From assembly GCA_011391015.1 (NCBI GenBank), contig JAABRH010000005.1, forward strand, positions 1 through 51,941: 51,941 nt of DNA, in the 5' to 3' direction. Under the pieces are notes generated by a model. That model was given only the letters and a program-made list of their open reading frames with translations, did no database searches and had not been told where the DNA came from. This document shows, piece after piece, positions 34,900 to 43,650 of the stretch. Source of the DNA: Sulfurovum sp. Its GTDB lineage: Bacteria > Campylobacterota > Campylobacteria > Campylobacterales > Sulfurovaceae. The position numbers and the translations under genes were made by a program. Each line of letters starts with the position of its first letter. Position 1 is the stretch's first letter.

Positions 34900-36111
34900 A
34901 TGACCCAAGCCTTAAAAGATCCTAAAATTATCAATTATGTCATTCTTCTTTATGCATTTTCAATACCGCTTTCATTGGAGTTAATCAGAGCCTTAGCCAT
35001 AGCAATCATCATACTGTGGGTTATGCAGCCGGATTTCAAATCTAAAGCTGCCTCAATCAAACAGAACAGATTTTTTATATCCATAGGGATTTTACTGCTT
35101 ATACTATCCGTTTCACTGCTGTGGACAGATGGCGACAACATCAAGTTTGGTGTCAAATATATCACTCGATATTGGTATATCCTTCCTATGTTTGCCATAT
35201 ATACATCAATGGATAAAAAATATATACCTCTTGCCCTCTCTGCTTTTCTTGCGGGAATGCTAGTAAGCGAGCTTGTTTCCTATGGGATATTTTTCAACCT
35301 TATTCACATCAAAGGCATCGCTGATACCGATCCGTCGCCCTTTATGCACCACACACTTTATAGTGTTTTTCTTGTCTTTACGATGGGTATTTTATTAAAT
35401 CAAATGATTACATCTGGGTCACTAAAACATAATATTGTGTATGGGATATTTTTTACCACCATCACTGCCAATTTATTTATCAATTCAGGTCGTACCGGTC
35501 AATTCTTATTTTTATTTATCTTGGTCTTAATACTATTTAGACAGTATAAATTAAATCTAAAATCACTAGTGCTAAGCTTAACTCTTTTGATCGCAATCCC
35601 ATCCTTGGCATTTTTGTTTAGCCCCAATTTCAAAACAAGAATGATAGAAACCTACCATACCGTAAATACTATCTCATACACCACCTCCATAGGTTCAAGA
35701 ATAGGGTTAAATATTGCCGCCAAAGATATCTTTTTACAACATCCACTCTTGGGTGTTGGCGTGGGCGATTACCTGAGCGAAAAAGATAAAATTGTCGAAC
35801 AGAACTACCCAGAGAGAACCTATGTAAAAGAATTGGTTCATTATCACAATCAATTTGCAGAATTTGCTGTAATAGCAGGTATACTTGGACTATTTTCCTA
35901 TCTATCCATTTTTATATCACTCATCAAAACGCCCATCAAATACAGTAGAATGGATACCATTAAATACATTTTGGTCTCTTCTATAGCAATTGCTTCTCTT
36001 AGTGATGCTATGTTTCATCTCAACAGACCTCTTAGTCTTTTTGCTCTCTTTGCCGGACTGCTGCTTGCCCAGTACCGCCATGAGCAAACTGACGCCCCCA
36101 AATCGATATGA
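34900..36111 (+). CDS. waaL: O-antigen ligase (WaaL/Wzy-C family)
   Basis: 403 residues with about eleven or twelve membrane helices. The Wzy_C domain is seen from about residue 185: NSGRTGQFLFLF, then a large periplasmic loop (about 245-320) with GSRIGLNIAAKDIFLQHPLLG and HYHNQFAEFAVIAGILGL, the conserved His/Gln pair expected in ligases. WaaL joins O-polysaccharide from undecaprenyl diphosphate to core-lipid A in the periplasm. The neighbours (msbA, core transferases) favour ligase over Wzy polymerase, and an ABC-exported O-chain would not need Wzy. Confidence 0.82.
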   Translation: MTQALKDPKIINYVILLYAFSIPLSLELIRALAIAIIILWVMQPDFKSKAASIKQNRFFISIGILLLILSVSLLWTDGDNIKFGVKYITRYWYILPMFAIYTSMDKKYIPLALSAFLAGMLVSELVSYGIFFNLIHIKGIADTDPSPFMHHTLYSVFLVFTMGILLNQMITSGSLKHNIVYGIFFTTITANLFINSGRTGQFLFLFILVLILFRQYKLNLKSLVLSLTLLIAIPSLAFLFSPNFKTRMIETYHTVNTISYTTSIGSRIGLNIAAKDIFLQHPLLGVGVGDYLSEKDKIVEQNYPERTYVKELVHYHNQFAEFAVIAGILGLFSYLSIFISLIKTPIKYSRMDTIKYILVSSIAIASLSDAMFHLNRPLSLFALFAGLLLAQYRHEQTDAPKSI

Positions 36112-36132
36112 TATTGCGCATCTACAACTATC

Positions 36133-37218
36133 TTACATCATCTCTTGGTACTGCGCAAAAATAGTATCTTCGCTAAACTTATCGATATACCTATCATCTA
36201 TTGCAGGATAATGCTCTAAAGCGACTTGAATTTTATCGCTTAAATCATCGGCATCGTTCACCCGTGCCAGATAACAGCTTAACCCTTCTGTTAAGATCTC
36301 TGAAGGACCGGAGATACAATCTGTGCTCACAACCGGAGTGCCCAAAATAAGCGCTTCAATCAAAACCGTTGGCAAACCCTCTCTTTCAGAAGAGAGAAGT
36401 AAAATCTTTGCATTTTTAATATAGGGATAGGGATTTGTCTTAAATCCTAAAATTTCCACTTTATCTTCGAGATTATATGTTTGAATCAATTTTACAAGTT
36501 TGGGATTTGATGGGCATAAAAGCTTCAGAGGTGGGGGGTTTTGAAGTTTTGCATAAGTCGCCAATAAGATATCATGTCGCTTGACAAAACGAAATGCGGA
36601 TGCAGATAATAAATAAGGTTGTGTTGGCACATCTGCTTCCATATTTCCCCATGCCCGAATCTCTCCGAAATTAAATGGATTGTAAATAGTTTGACAGGTT
36701 CTGTACTCGATGTGCAATAATTCAAAATCTGTTTTTGCCCCCTTCGAAACGGTAATCAGATCTCCTCCCTTATAGATTCTGCGATACAGTTTCAGTTTTT
36801 TTTCTGCTCTTTTTACCTTGCCCATTTCTTTAAACTCTTTAATTTCCAAAGCATAAGAATTATGGATGACATATCGTGTATTTGGAAATTTCGCCTCACA
36901 CATAACGCGATCTGAGGAGGGAGAATTGGATAAAAACAGATTAAAGTGTGTGCCATCGGATTCAATGTTTTGAACCATTTTTTTGAGTTTATCTGCCAAT
37001 AATCTATCACCAAAAACTTTTAGCGCTTTGTAGATGTTGCGTCTTGATGATAAAGCATGGATGTTTAAACCACCGATATTGTCATATGCAATTATATTTT
37101 CCAGCAAAAAGATATGCACATCAACCTCTTTTGCTTTGAACATTCTTGCCAAGTGAATGACTATTTTTTCAGCACCGCTTCCCGCAAGGTTTGTAATGAC
37201 AAGTCCTACTCTTTTCAT
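36133..37218 (-). CDS. GT4 family glycosyltransferase
   Basis: 361 residues, GT-B fold. N-terminal GLVITNLAGSGAEKIVIHLA with the GGAE-like turn, the hinge at NPFNFGEIRAW, and the donor domain with LLLSSEREGLPTVLIEAL (EX7E motif) and GTPVVSTDCISGPSEIL, close to the WaaI/RfaB-style and galactosyltransferase GT4 enzymes. It is the last gene of the seven-gene minus-strand operon, overlapping the ELM1 gene by four bases, and ends 21 bases from the convergent waaL. The ATG at 37218 gives the family start MKRVGLV. Probably a core-oligosaccharide enzyme; the sugar is unknown. Confidence 0.82.
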   Translation of the reverse strand: MKRVGLVITNLAGSGAEKIVIHLARMFKAKEVDVHIFLLENIIAYDNIGGLNIHALSSRRNIYKALKVFGDRLLADKLKKMVQNIESDGTHFNLFLSNSPSSDRVMCEAKFPNTRYVIHNSYALEIKEFKEMGKVKRAEKKLKLYRRIYKGGDLITVSKGAKTDFELLHIEYRTCQTIYNPFNFGEIRAWGNMEADVPTQPYLLSASAFRFVKRHDILLATYAKLQNPPPLKLLCPSNPKLVKLIQTYNLEDKVEILGFKTNPYPYIKNAKILLLSSEREGLPTVLIEALILGTPVVSTDCISGPSEILTEGLSCYLARVNDADDLSDKIQVALEHYPAIDDRYIDKFSEDTIFAQYQEMM

Positions 37219-38228
37219 AGATGTTCCTTAATTTTTTTTGCTGTTTCCACGTAACTGTCACTCTCAAGAGCTTCAAAATCCCCTAAGCATACTTCAACAT
37301 TTTTAACACTGTGCATATCTATCTTTTTTATCCATTTTTGTGTCAAAAATTTTTCCACTATCTTTTGGTAATTACTGTCAGGGTTGGCTTCTTTGGGGCA
37401 AAGCGTGTAGACTGGCTTTCGTGCAGAAATAGCTTCAGAGATCATAGAAGCGCTCTCTTGCGTGACAAAAACTGCCTTGCTAGATCCCAAAAACGGTAGT
37501 AACACTTTTTCGGGTTTTGTGTTGTATGCAACAAAATAGGCAGAGTGATCTTTCAAATGTTGTTTCAATTTCTCTTCAACTTCTCTCGGTGTTCTTCGTG
37601 AAGTGGTAATGAGCCATTGGATATGATTATCCTTAGCAATATGCTTGAGAAACACTATGAGTTCATCATAAAAAGTATCATCATAGTGGTATCCCGCACC
37701 ATCTCCGCCAAGCAGCAGAGCATAAAACTCGCCCTGCAAATGATGCAAGTCTACAAAATTTTGGGCTTCAACCTTCAACTTTTCAGCAGTGATGGTGTTT
37801 GGCGCAACATCGATGATGATTTGATTGGCATATCCCAGATCAATAACGGTAGTCACCTTGGTAAAAAGTGTTTCCCTCAGTCCTCTTACTCTACCGTTTA
37901 GTATATTGTGTGTTTGATAGGCTTTGGCAAACCAGGCATTGAGATTTGCGGTGTTTCCTCCTGTAGAGAGTATCAAATCGGGTTTATTTTGAGGAAGGCT
38001 ATACGTTTTGTAAAAATATTGTATATACCCCAAACTAAAAGCTTTTTCAAAAAATGTCGTGCAGTGGTTCAACAAAACTCTAAGCAGCTTACGGCTTACC
38101 TTGCCTCTTATCTCTACATCCACATACTCAATACACATCTGCGGATATATCTCTTTGAGCGACAACACAATGCCTTCTGTTTGATGATAATGCCCAGGTT
38201 TATCATCCCTAATCACAAGCACATTCAT
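37215..38228 (-). CDS. ELM1-family protein, first paralogue
   Basis: 337 residues, matching the ELM1/DUF1022 family first named from a plant mitochondrial fission protein; bacterial members resemble GT-B glycosyltransferases. Seen: VIRDDKPGHYHQTEG (DDxxGHxxQ motif) at residues 5-19, LLLGGDGAGYHY mid-protein, LITTSRRTPREVEE, and QESASMISEAIS near residue 265. The same blocks occur in the protein at 41132-42019. It overlaps both neighbours by four bases, so it is an integral part of the core/lipid A operon. The biochemical function of bacterial members is not established to my knowledge; a transferase role is inferred from fold and context. Confidence 0.75.
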   Translation of the reverse strand: MNVLVIRDDKPGHYHQTEGIVLSLKEIYPQMCIEYVDVEIRGKVSRKLLRVLLNHCTTFFEKAFSLGYIQYFYKTYSLPQNKPDLILSTGGNTANLNAWFAKAYQTHNILNGRVRGLRETLFTKVTTVIDLGYANQIIIDVAPNTITAEKLKVEAQNFVDLHHLQGEFYALLLGGDGAGYHYDDTFYDELIVFLKHIAKDNHIQWLITTSRRTPREVEEKLKQHLKDHSAYFVAYNTKPEKVLLPFLGSSKAVFVTQESASMISEAISARKPVYTLCPKEANPDSNYQKIVEKFLTQKWIKKIDMHSVKNVEVCLGDFEALESDSYVETAKKIKEHL

Positions 38229-39235
38229 CGAAGTACCTCTTGGTATACAGACAAAGTCTCTTGTCTCATAGTGGCTAAAGTAAATTTTTTTTCACAAAAA
38301 CGAAAAACCTCTTGATACTCTTTCAGCACTTCATTGTAATGCGTCTTAACAAAATCTATCCTCGATGTCAAATATTTTTCGTCATCTAATGGCACAATAT
38401 ATAAAGAAGGCAATATCTCTTTCATATCTGATACATCTGTCGATACAACAGGGATATGCAACAATAGAGCCTCAACCACCACATAAGGAAAACCCTCCCT
38501 CTGCGAGCTAATCACACATAGGTTTGAGTGTGCAACAATTTCAAGAACGTCTTTTCGAAACCCGGTAAATACGACTTTATATTCTATGTGTATCTCTTTG
38601 ACAAGATCTCTAAGATATGTCTCTTGGCTTCCTTCTCCGACGATAACAAGCTTAACATCCAAATCTCTAATCGCACGAATCAATAACGGAAAATTTTTTA
38701 CTTTTTCAAGCCTTCCAACCGCACAAACAACAAACTCATCTTTAATGCCAAACTGCTCAAGAAAATGCGAATCTCTCTTTGGAACGGCTATATCAATACC
38801 ATTGTACACTACACTTTGGTGCGGATTTTTCAATTCTTTCAAAACTTCATGAGAAACGCCAATCACATGGTCAAATATTTCAAAACTTTTCAAGTTGCGT
38901 TTTTTACTATGCAAAGTAGCAATAAGTTTAATAGAAGGATGTAACAAACGTTTCACAAAACGTATCATCTCTACCGCTTTATTTGCATGGGCATGAAGAA
39001 TATCAGGATTGATCTCATTGATGAGCCTAAACAAGCGATACAATACCAAAAAATTTCTGCGACCCTTAGAGAGATCTACTGCATGAAAAATAATATTTTG
39101 ATCTAAACGTGCTCTATACTTCTCATGGGCAATCACATGAACTTCCTCATACCGGCTAAGCTGGTTGCATAATTCTGCAAAATGTTTTTCCAGTCCACCC
39201 TCCTCATCTCCTCCTAAAACTTGGCATATCCTCAC
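38225..39235 (-). CDS. GT4 family glycosyltransferase
   Basis: 336 residues. N-terminal CQVLGGDEEGGLEKHFAELC, acceptor-domain PDILHAHANKAVEMIRFVKR, VVYNGIDIAVP at the hinge, AVGRLEKVKNFPLLIRAI opening the donor domain, then ISSQREGFPYVVVEAL (EX7E) and PVVSTDVSDMKEIL. A typical single-sugar GT4 enzyme with retained anomeric configuration. It overlaps the deacetylase gene upstream and the ELM1 gene downstream by four bases each. Confidence 0.86.
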   Translation of the reverse strand: MRICQVLGGDEEGGLEKHFAELCNQLSRYEEVHVIAHEKYRARLDQNIIFHAVDLSKGRRNFLVLYRLFRLINEINPDILHAHANKAVEMIRFVKRLLHPSIKLIATLHSKKRNLKSFEIFDHVIGVSHEVLKELKNPHQSVVYNGIDIAVPKRDSHFLEQFGIKDEFVVCAVGRLEKVKNFPLLIRAIRDLDVKLVIVGEGSQETYLRDLVKEIHIEYKVVFTGFRKDVLEIVAHSNLCVISSQREGFPYVVVEALLLHIPVVSTDVSDMKEILPSLYIVPLDDEKYLTSRIDFVKTHYNEVLKEYQEVFRFCEKKFTLATMRQETLSVYQEVLR

Positions 39236-40050
39236 TTGAAAACTCCTCTCTTCCCTGTACGCAACTTCAGCACAAATGCAAAAAACGTATCTTTCCCGCT
39301 CACGGTCACACGGGGAATTTTAAAAAGATCACATCTGCGCAAATCTGCTATGCCCGCCTCTGTTGTCACAGCATTGGTGTAGCCGCACTCTGCAACACTG
39401 TGTTCATCTTTAGCATCATAAAGCCCAAACGGATAAGCAAAACTGTTACAGACTGTCTGAAACTTCTTTTCTATCTGTTGTTTTGAATGGCAAATCTCTT
39501 CACGACTCTGTGTCTCATCCAAACTTTTCAAATTGGCATGCGTGAGGGTATGCGCCCCTATTTCTATCAAACCGCTTTGCAGCAGCTCTCTGACCTCATC
39601 GTCGCTTAGTTTGGGTTCTTCTTTTAGCCCTGCGCCTTCATTTTTGGCTTTTCGGTAACCCGACCAGTCACGATCATGCCTGTCATTGACCAGATAAATC
39701 GTTGCCTTGAACCCATATTTTTTTAAGATCGGCAAAGCATGGGTGAGATTGTCTTGGTAGCCGTCATCAAAGGTAATCACCACACTCTTAGCTGGCAGGG
39801 TTTCTTTTTGCACAACAGCTTCAGACATCGTATAGGAGTGCCACCTCTTGGCATGCAGGTAGCCAATCTGTTTTTCAAATGCTTCAGGAGTAACACGTAG
39901 AGAGTTGAATTTTTTACCCGGCATGGCATCACGAATCATATGGTACATTAATATGCGGGGGTAGGTGTAATCAACCGCACTTTTCCACCACGCATAGCGG
40001 ATTGAAAAGTAGAGCACCAAGGTTAAAACAGATATCAGAAACCAAACCAT
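39232..40050 (-). CDS. membrane-anchored polysaccharide deacetylase (NodB domain)
   Basis: 272 residues. An uncleaved N-terminal helix (VWFLISVLTLVLYFSI, about 2-17) anchors the enzyme, followed by a NodB-homology (CE4) domain: LMYHMIRD, motif 1 TFDDGYQDN, motif 2 HTLTH, motif 3 SFAYPFGLYD. The Asp and two His that bind the metal are present, so it should be active, probably facing the periplasm. CE4 enzymes remove N- or O-acetyl groups from glycans. The ATG at 40050 has GGAG 8 bases upstream and overlaps the preceding stop by one base. Its place among core transferases suggests it trims the LPS core or another surface glycan. Confidence 0.85.
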   Translation of the reverse strand: MVWFLISVLTLVLYFSIRYAWWKSAVDYTYPRILMYHMIRDAMPGKKFNSLRVTPEAFEKQIGYLHAKRWHSYTMSEAVVQKETLPAKSVVITFDDGYQDNLTHALPILKKYGFKATIYLVNDRHDRDWSGYRKAKNEGAGLKEEPKLSDDEVRELLQSGLIEIGAHTLTHANLKSLDETQSREEICHSKQQIEKKFQTVCNSFAYPFGLYDAKDEHSVAECGYTNAVTTEAGIADLRRCDLFKIPRVTVSGKDTFFAFVLKLRTGKRGVFK

Positions 40051-41135
40051 CACAACAGCTCCTTGTAGACACAAACCGTACTTTGAACCATTTTATTTAA
40101 GGAGAAGTTTTCAGAGATATACCCATAGCCGTCAAACGTTAAACCACTGCACTTTTCAATACAGTGCGCCAACATCTCACTATCCCCCGCGGGATAAAAG
40201 AACCCATTCTCACCTTCACGTATGATATCCAGTACACCTCCATGATTGGTGGCAACCACAGGAGTACCCAGAGCCAACGCTTCAGCGACACTGCGACCAA
40301 AACTCTCCGGTTTTTTAGAGCTGCTCACCACCACATCACTTAAGGCATAGATTTCAGCTACTTTGCTTTGTGAACCCGTAAAAATGATATGTTCATCCAA
40401 ACCTGATTGTTTGACTTGCGCTTTGAGTGATTGGAAATACTCCTGTTTATCTTCTCTCACTCCACCCACAATAAGCCCCACGATATGGGGATGTTTTGGT
40501 TTTAAGACAGCAATGGCAGACATAAATGTCTCCATATCTTTTAACTGCGTGATCCGACCTACCGTAGTCACAACAAAGTTATCATTGAGTACATACCTTT
40601 GTCTGAATTGGCATATAAATTCCTCATCAATCCTATTGGGGTTAAACTTTTCCAGATCCACCCCTCTGGGTATCACGGTTATTTTTTCATCAGCGGTATG
40701 ATAGTGCTTTTGGATATAGCCTTTTATCGCCCCGCTTACACAAATCACTTTGTCACCTTTAGTCATAATCGCACTATAGAAACTGACACTGTTAAATCCA
40801 TGCACGGTAGTCACAAAAGGGATCTGGAGTCTTCTGTTAGCCAGATAAACAAGCCATGCAGGCACACGGCTTCGGGCATGAAGGATATCGGGATTTACAT
40901 CTTTTAATACTTTGCGTAATCTACGTATACGCGATAAAACCGTAAAAGGATTTTTGGAACAGACATCAAACGTGATGTGCCTACCGCCATCTTTTCTGAT
41001 CTGTTCTTCGAGTTTCCCCCCTGCACTTATCACGATACTTTCATGTCCCAAGCGCACCAGTTCCCGACTCAGCTCCATCGTGCCACGCTCCACACCACCC
41101 TCATTGAGCTCTGGCAATACCTGTACGATTCTCAT
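40050..41135 (-). CDS. GT4 family glycosyltransferase
   Basis: 361 residues. N-terminal VQVLPELNEGGVERGTMELS, PDILHARSRVPAWLVYLA, VIPRGVDLEKFNP at the hinge, TVGRITQLKDMETF in the donor domain, then KKPESFGRSVAEALALGTPV (EX7E) and HGGVLDIIREGENG. These features are close to heptose/hexose transferases of LPS core. It overlaps the ELM1 gene upstream by four bases and the deacetylase by one. Confidence 0.87.
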   Translation of the reverse strand: MRIVQVLPELNEGGVERGTMELSRELVRLGHESIVISAGGKLEEQIRKDGGRHITFDVCSKNPFTVLSRIRRLRKVLKDVNPDILHARSRVPAWLVYLANRRLQIPFVTTVHGFNSVSFYSAIMTKGDKVICVSGAIKGYIQKHYHTADEKITVIPRGVDLEKFNPNRIDEEFICQFRQRYVLNDNFVVTTVGRITQLKDMETFMSAIAVLKPKHPHIVGLIVGGVREDKQEYFQSLKAQVKQSGLDEHIIFTGSQSKVAEIYALSDVVVSSSKKPESFGRSVAEALALGTPVVATNHGGVLDIIREGENGFFYPAGDSEMLAHCIEKCSGLTFDGYGYISENFSLNKMVQSTVCVYKELL

Positions 41136-42019
41136 AAAGCCAACCCGCCAAGATAGTCTCTAAAATTGATTTTTTTGTTACTGTTTTGTATCGTGCCATC
41201 AAATACATGCAGATAGCCCTCTTCTTCCAAATCTTTCACAAAGCGTGTAAACTTATTTTTTTTTTGGCCCTCTAAAGGCAATACAACAACATTGGATACA
41301 CCATAGGAAACCGCTTCAGATATCATAGAAGTACTGTCTCCTGTAATAAAAATAGTTTCACACTGACTAAGAAAGTCAGGTATGGGATTGATAGGATTTT
41401 GCGAGTAAATCACTTCATACTCAAAAACATAGGCTCTCATAACGGTTTCAATCTCTTTTGAAGTACGGGGTGAAGTGCTGATGGCGATCTCATACCCTTC
41501 ATAATACTGCTTGATAAAATCCAATTGTTTTTCTAATTTTTCTTTAGATATACGAAAGATCTTATTGTCACCGCCGATGACGATGCCGATGGATTTTTTG
41601 GTCGCCCTATAGAATCCTTTAGTCTCAACATACGAAAAGTTAGCAGGAATTTCTATAATATTTTTCTGTCTAGGCGGCGTATCATGGCGCTGGGCAAAAA
41701 TGACATCAAAGTCATACCGATACCCTCTTGGCAACATCATCACAATGGATTTTGCCTGCATCTTTTTTGCCAAGACTTTCGTCGCATAGTATGTCGTTGA
41801 ACCTGTGCTGATAACCCAGTCATAGTCTTTATCTATCTTAACAGTGAAGAGTGTGTCGGTATAAATACCAAGCCTATCCAGCAGATATGAAAGCAACTTA
41901 TACCAGCGGGTTTTAAATGTGACAGAAACAACATCATAAGGCAAATCCAAATACTTCACCAAAGCAAGCGATTGGTTAAGATGTCCCATACGGTCATCGC
42001 TGAGGATCAGTATACTCAT
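41132..42019 (-). CDS. ELM1-family protein, second paralogue
   Basis: 295 residues. Shares with the protein at 37215-38228 the N-terminal ILSDDRMGHLNQ (DDxxGHxxQ), a mid-protein VIGGDN, STSPRTSKEIE, and GDSTSMISEAVS. Elsewhere the two are quite different, so they are old paralogues or independently recruited members. The ATG at 42019 is preferred (AGGTGG six bases upstream, and a four-base ATGA overlap with the acyltransferase stop); a GTG lies nine bases earlier. Function unknown; probably a cytoplasmic GT-B-like enzyme of LPS core or lipid A assembly. Confidence 0.72.
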   Translation of the reverse strand: MSILILSDDRMGHLNQSLALVKYLDLPYDVVSVTFKTRWYKLLSYLLDRLGIYTDTLFTVKIDKDYDWVISTGSTTYYATKVLAKKMQAKSIVMMLPRGYRYDFDVIFAQRHDTPPRQKNIIEIPANFSYVETKGFYRATKKSIGIVIGGDNKIFRISKEKLEKQLDFIKQYYEGYEIAISTSPRTSKEIETVMRAYVFEYEVIYSQNPINPIPDFLSQCETIFITGDSTSMISEAVSYGVSNVVVLPLEGQKKNKFTRFVKDLEEEGYLHVFDGTIQNSNKKINFRDYLGGLAL

Positions 42020-42900
42020 AACCGCCACCTGTTATGCATCCAAAACCACTGTTCGGGGTATTTTCTGATCACTGCTTCTATTGATTGATTGTATTTAAGT
42101 GTCATAGCTTCCAATTTTTTTTCTGTATATTCGATCTCTTCTGCAACATACTCAATCGGATCATTGATCATCATCTCATATTTGCCATCACTTCTTCTTG
42201 CGATAAAAATAGGCACAACAAGAGGATCAAATTTCAGCTTCAACATGGCCACAGAGGTTGTTGTCTCAGCAGGTGTGCCAAAAAAGTCCACCTTTACGCT
42301 GTTTAACTGTCCCGCTTTTTGATCAATCAATAATCCTACCGCCTCACCCTTTTTAAGTGTTCTTGCCATAGCCAGCATCGCATTGTCTTTGCTTGTCGCA
42401 CGGTTGCCGTATTTATTTCTAAAAGGAACGGTGATGTTATTATCAATGAGCTTGTTGTTGCCTTCGCGCCCTATGGCAAGCATGGGAAGTCCATTTTTGG
42501 CTAAAAAGTGTGCTGCCAGTTCCCAGTTGGAAAAGTGTGCTGTGACCACGATGATTCCATTGGGGCTATTGTGTGCGAGTAAAAGTAACTTTTTACTTGC
42601 TTCTTCATGATTGATTATAGCTTCGTCAATATCAAATCGTCCACAAAACATCAAAAGAATCTCTGCTATCGTGATAGAAAGTTCGCTGTAGACTTTTTTT
42701 GAAAGCGCCTTTATTTCCTGAGGACTTTTTTGAGGAAATGCCAAAGTAAGATTTGATAGAGTAAGACGTCGTCTTTTGGTATCGACATAATAAAAAAATG
42801 CGCTTAAAATCCTCAATTTTAGATATATAAATGCTTTTGGCGCTCTCTTTGCCAACCACAAAAATAGTTTGACAAAAACATACTCTATCTGTTCTCTCAT
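42016..42900 (-). CDS. lpxL: lipid A late acyltransferase (LpxL/HtrB family)
   Basis: 294 residues. Transfers an acyl chain from acyl-ACP to KDO2-lipid IVA at the inner membrane. An N-terminal amphipathic/hydrophobic segment (about 6-35) precedes the catalytic HX4E motif in VVTAHFSNWE (His about 120), followed by AIGREGNN, LLIDQKAG, VDFFGTPAETTT and the C-terminal PEQWFWMHNRWR typical of LpxL/M/P. Whether it is LpxL or LpxM cannot be decided here. The start is uncertain: ATG at 42900 directly after GGAG, or TTG at 42906. First gene of the minus-strand operon, divergent from hisH. Confidence 0.85.
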   Translation of the reverse strand: MREQIEYVFVKLFLWLAKRAPKAFIYLKLRILSAFFYYVDTKRRRLTLSNLTLAFPQKSPQEIKALSKKVYSELSITIAEILLMFCGRFDIDEAIINHEEASKKLLLLAHNSPNGIIVVTAHFSNWELAAHFLAKNGLPMLAIGREGNNKLIDNNITVPFRNKYGNRATSKDNAMLAMARTLKKGEAVGLLIDQKAGQLNSVKVDFFGTPAETTTSVAMLKLKFDPLVVPIFIARRSDGKYEMMINDPIEYVAEEIEYTEKKLEAMTLKYNQSIEAVIRKYPEQWFWMHNRWRL

Positions 42901-42987
42901 CTCCAACCCAATACGTTTAATATGCTATTTTACCCAAATAGACTAAAGTCTCTACACCCAAAACTAACTCCTTTCAATTTAATTTGC

Positions 42988-42993
42988 TATAAT
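42988..42993 (+). promoter_or_regulatory. -10 box of the hisH operon
   Basis: TATAAT in TTTGCTATAATCAC (extended -10), 35 bases before the GTG start of hisH, in the 128-base gap divergent from lpxL. A second, weaker ACTATAGT follows at 43001. Confidence 0.55.
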
Positions 42994-43028
42994 CACTTTC
43001 ACTATAGTCTAGCAAAGGAAACACAGGC

Positions 43029-43640
43029 GTGATAGGAATTGTCGATTATAAGATGGGAAACCTCGCTTCAGTCATCAATGCGTTTGTGAAAGTTGGAGCC
43101 GTTGCCACTTTGGAGAGTGACCCGTCAAAACTAAACAGTTATGACAAACTTATACTTCCCGGTGTGGGGGCATTTGGCGATGCCATGACACATTTAAAAG
43201 AAAATGGTATGGATGAAGCGGTGAAAAATTTTGCGGCAACGGGAAAGCCGTTACTGGGTATCTGCCTTGGGATGCAACTGCTTTTTGAAAGTTCTGAAGA
43301 ATTTGGCGCAACCCAAGGGCTTGGTCTTATCCCCGGTAAAGTCGTGGCTTTTGATGAACGCCGATTTGATCACACACTCAAAGTGCCTCATATGGGCTGG
43401 AATGAACTTTTTGTTCAAAAAGAAACTGCCATTTTTAAAGATTTGCCTAAGGAATTTTATCTCTATTTTGTACACTCCTACCACGCCGTGTGTGATGATG
43501 CCTACGCCATAGGCAAAACACACTACGGGTATGAGTTTGTCTCTGCGGTGCAAAACAAAAATATTTACGGCATCCAGCCACACCCTGAAAAAAGCCATAA
43601 CAACGGGCTTAAAATCATAGAAAATTTTGTAAAATTATAG
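43029..43640 (+). CDS. hisH: imidazole glycerol phosphate synthase, glutaminase subunit
   Basis: 203 residues. Supplies ammonia from glutamine to HisF in histidine synthesis. Class I amidotransferase triad: Cys79 in LLGICLGMQ, His185 and Glu187 in QPHPEKS. The N-terminus [14 protein letters not shown] and [10 protein letters not shown] are HisH-specific. The start is GTG with AAGGAAAC upstream. hisA follows after ten bases; hisF, its obligate partner, is not in this window. Confidence 0.95.
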   Translation: MIGIVDYKMGNLASVINAFVKVGAVATLESDPSKLNSYDKLILPGVGAFGDAMTHLKENGMDEAVKNFAATGKPLLGICLGMQLLFESSEEFGATQGLGLIPGKVVAFDERRFDHTLKVPHMGWNELFVQKETAIFKDLPKEFYLYFVHSYHAVCDDAYAIGKTHYGYEFVSAVQNKNIYGIQPHPEKSHNNGLKIIENFVKL

Positions 43641-43650
43641 GACTCAATAC

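Noticed and set aside
36114-36158. TTGCGCA/TGCGCAA arms between waaL and the convergent GT4 gene as a bidirectional terminator
   Set aside because: The arms are only seven bases with a loop of about 31 and lack T tracts on either strand.
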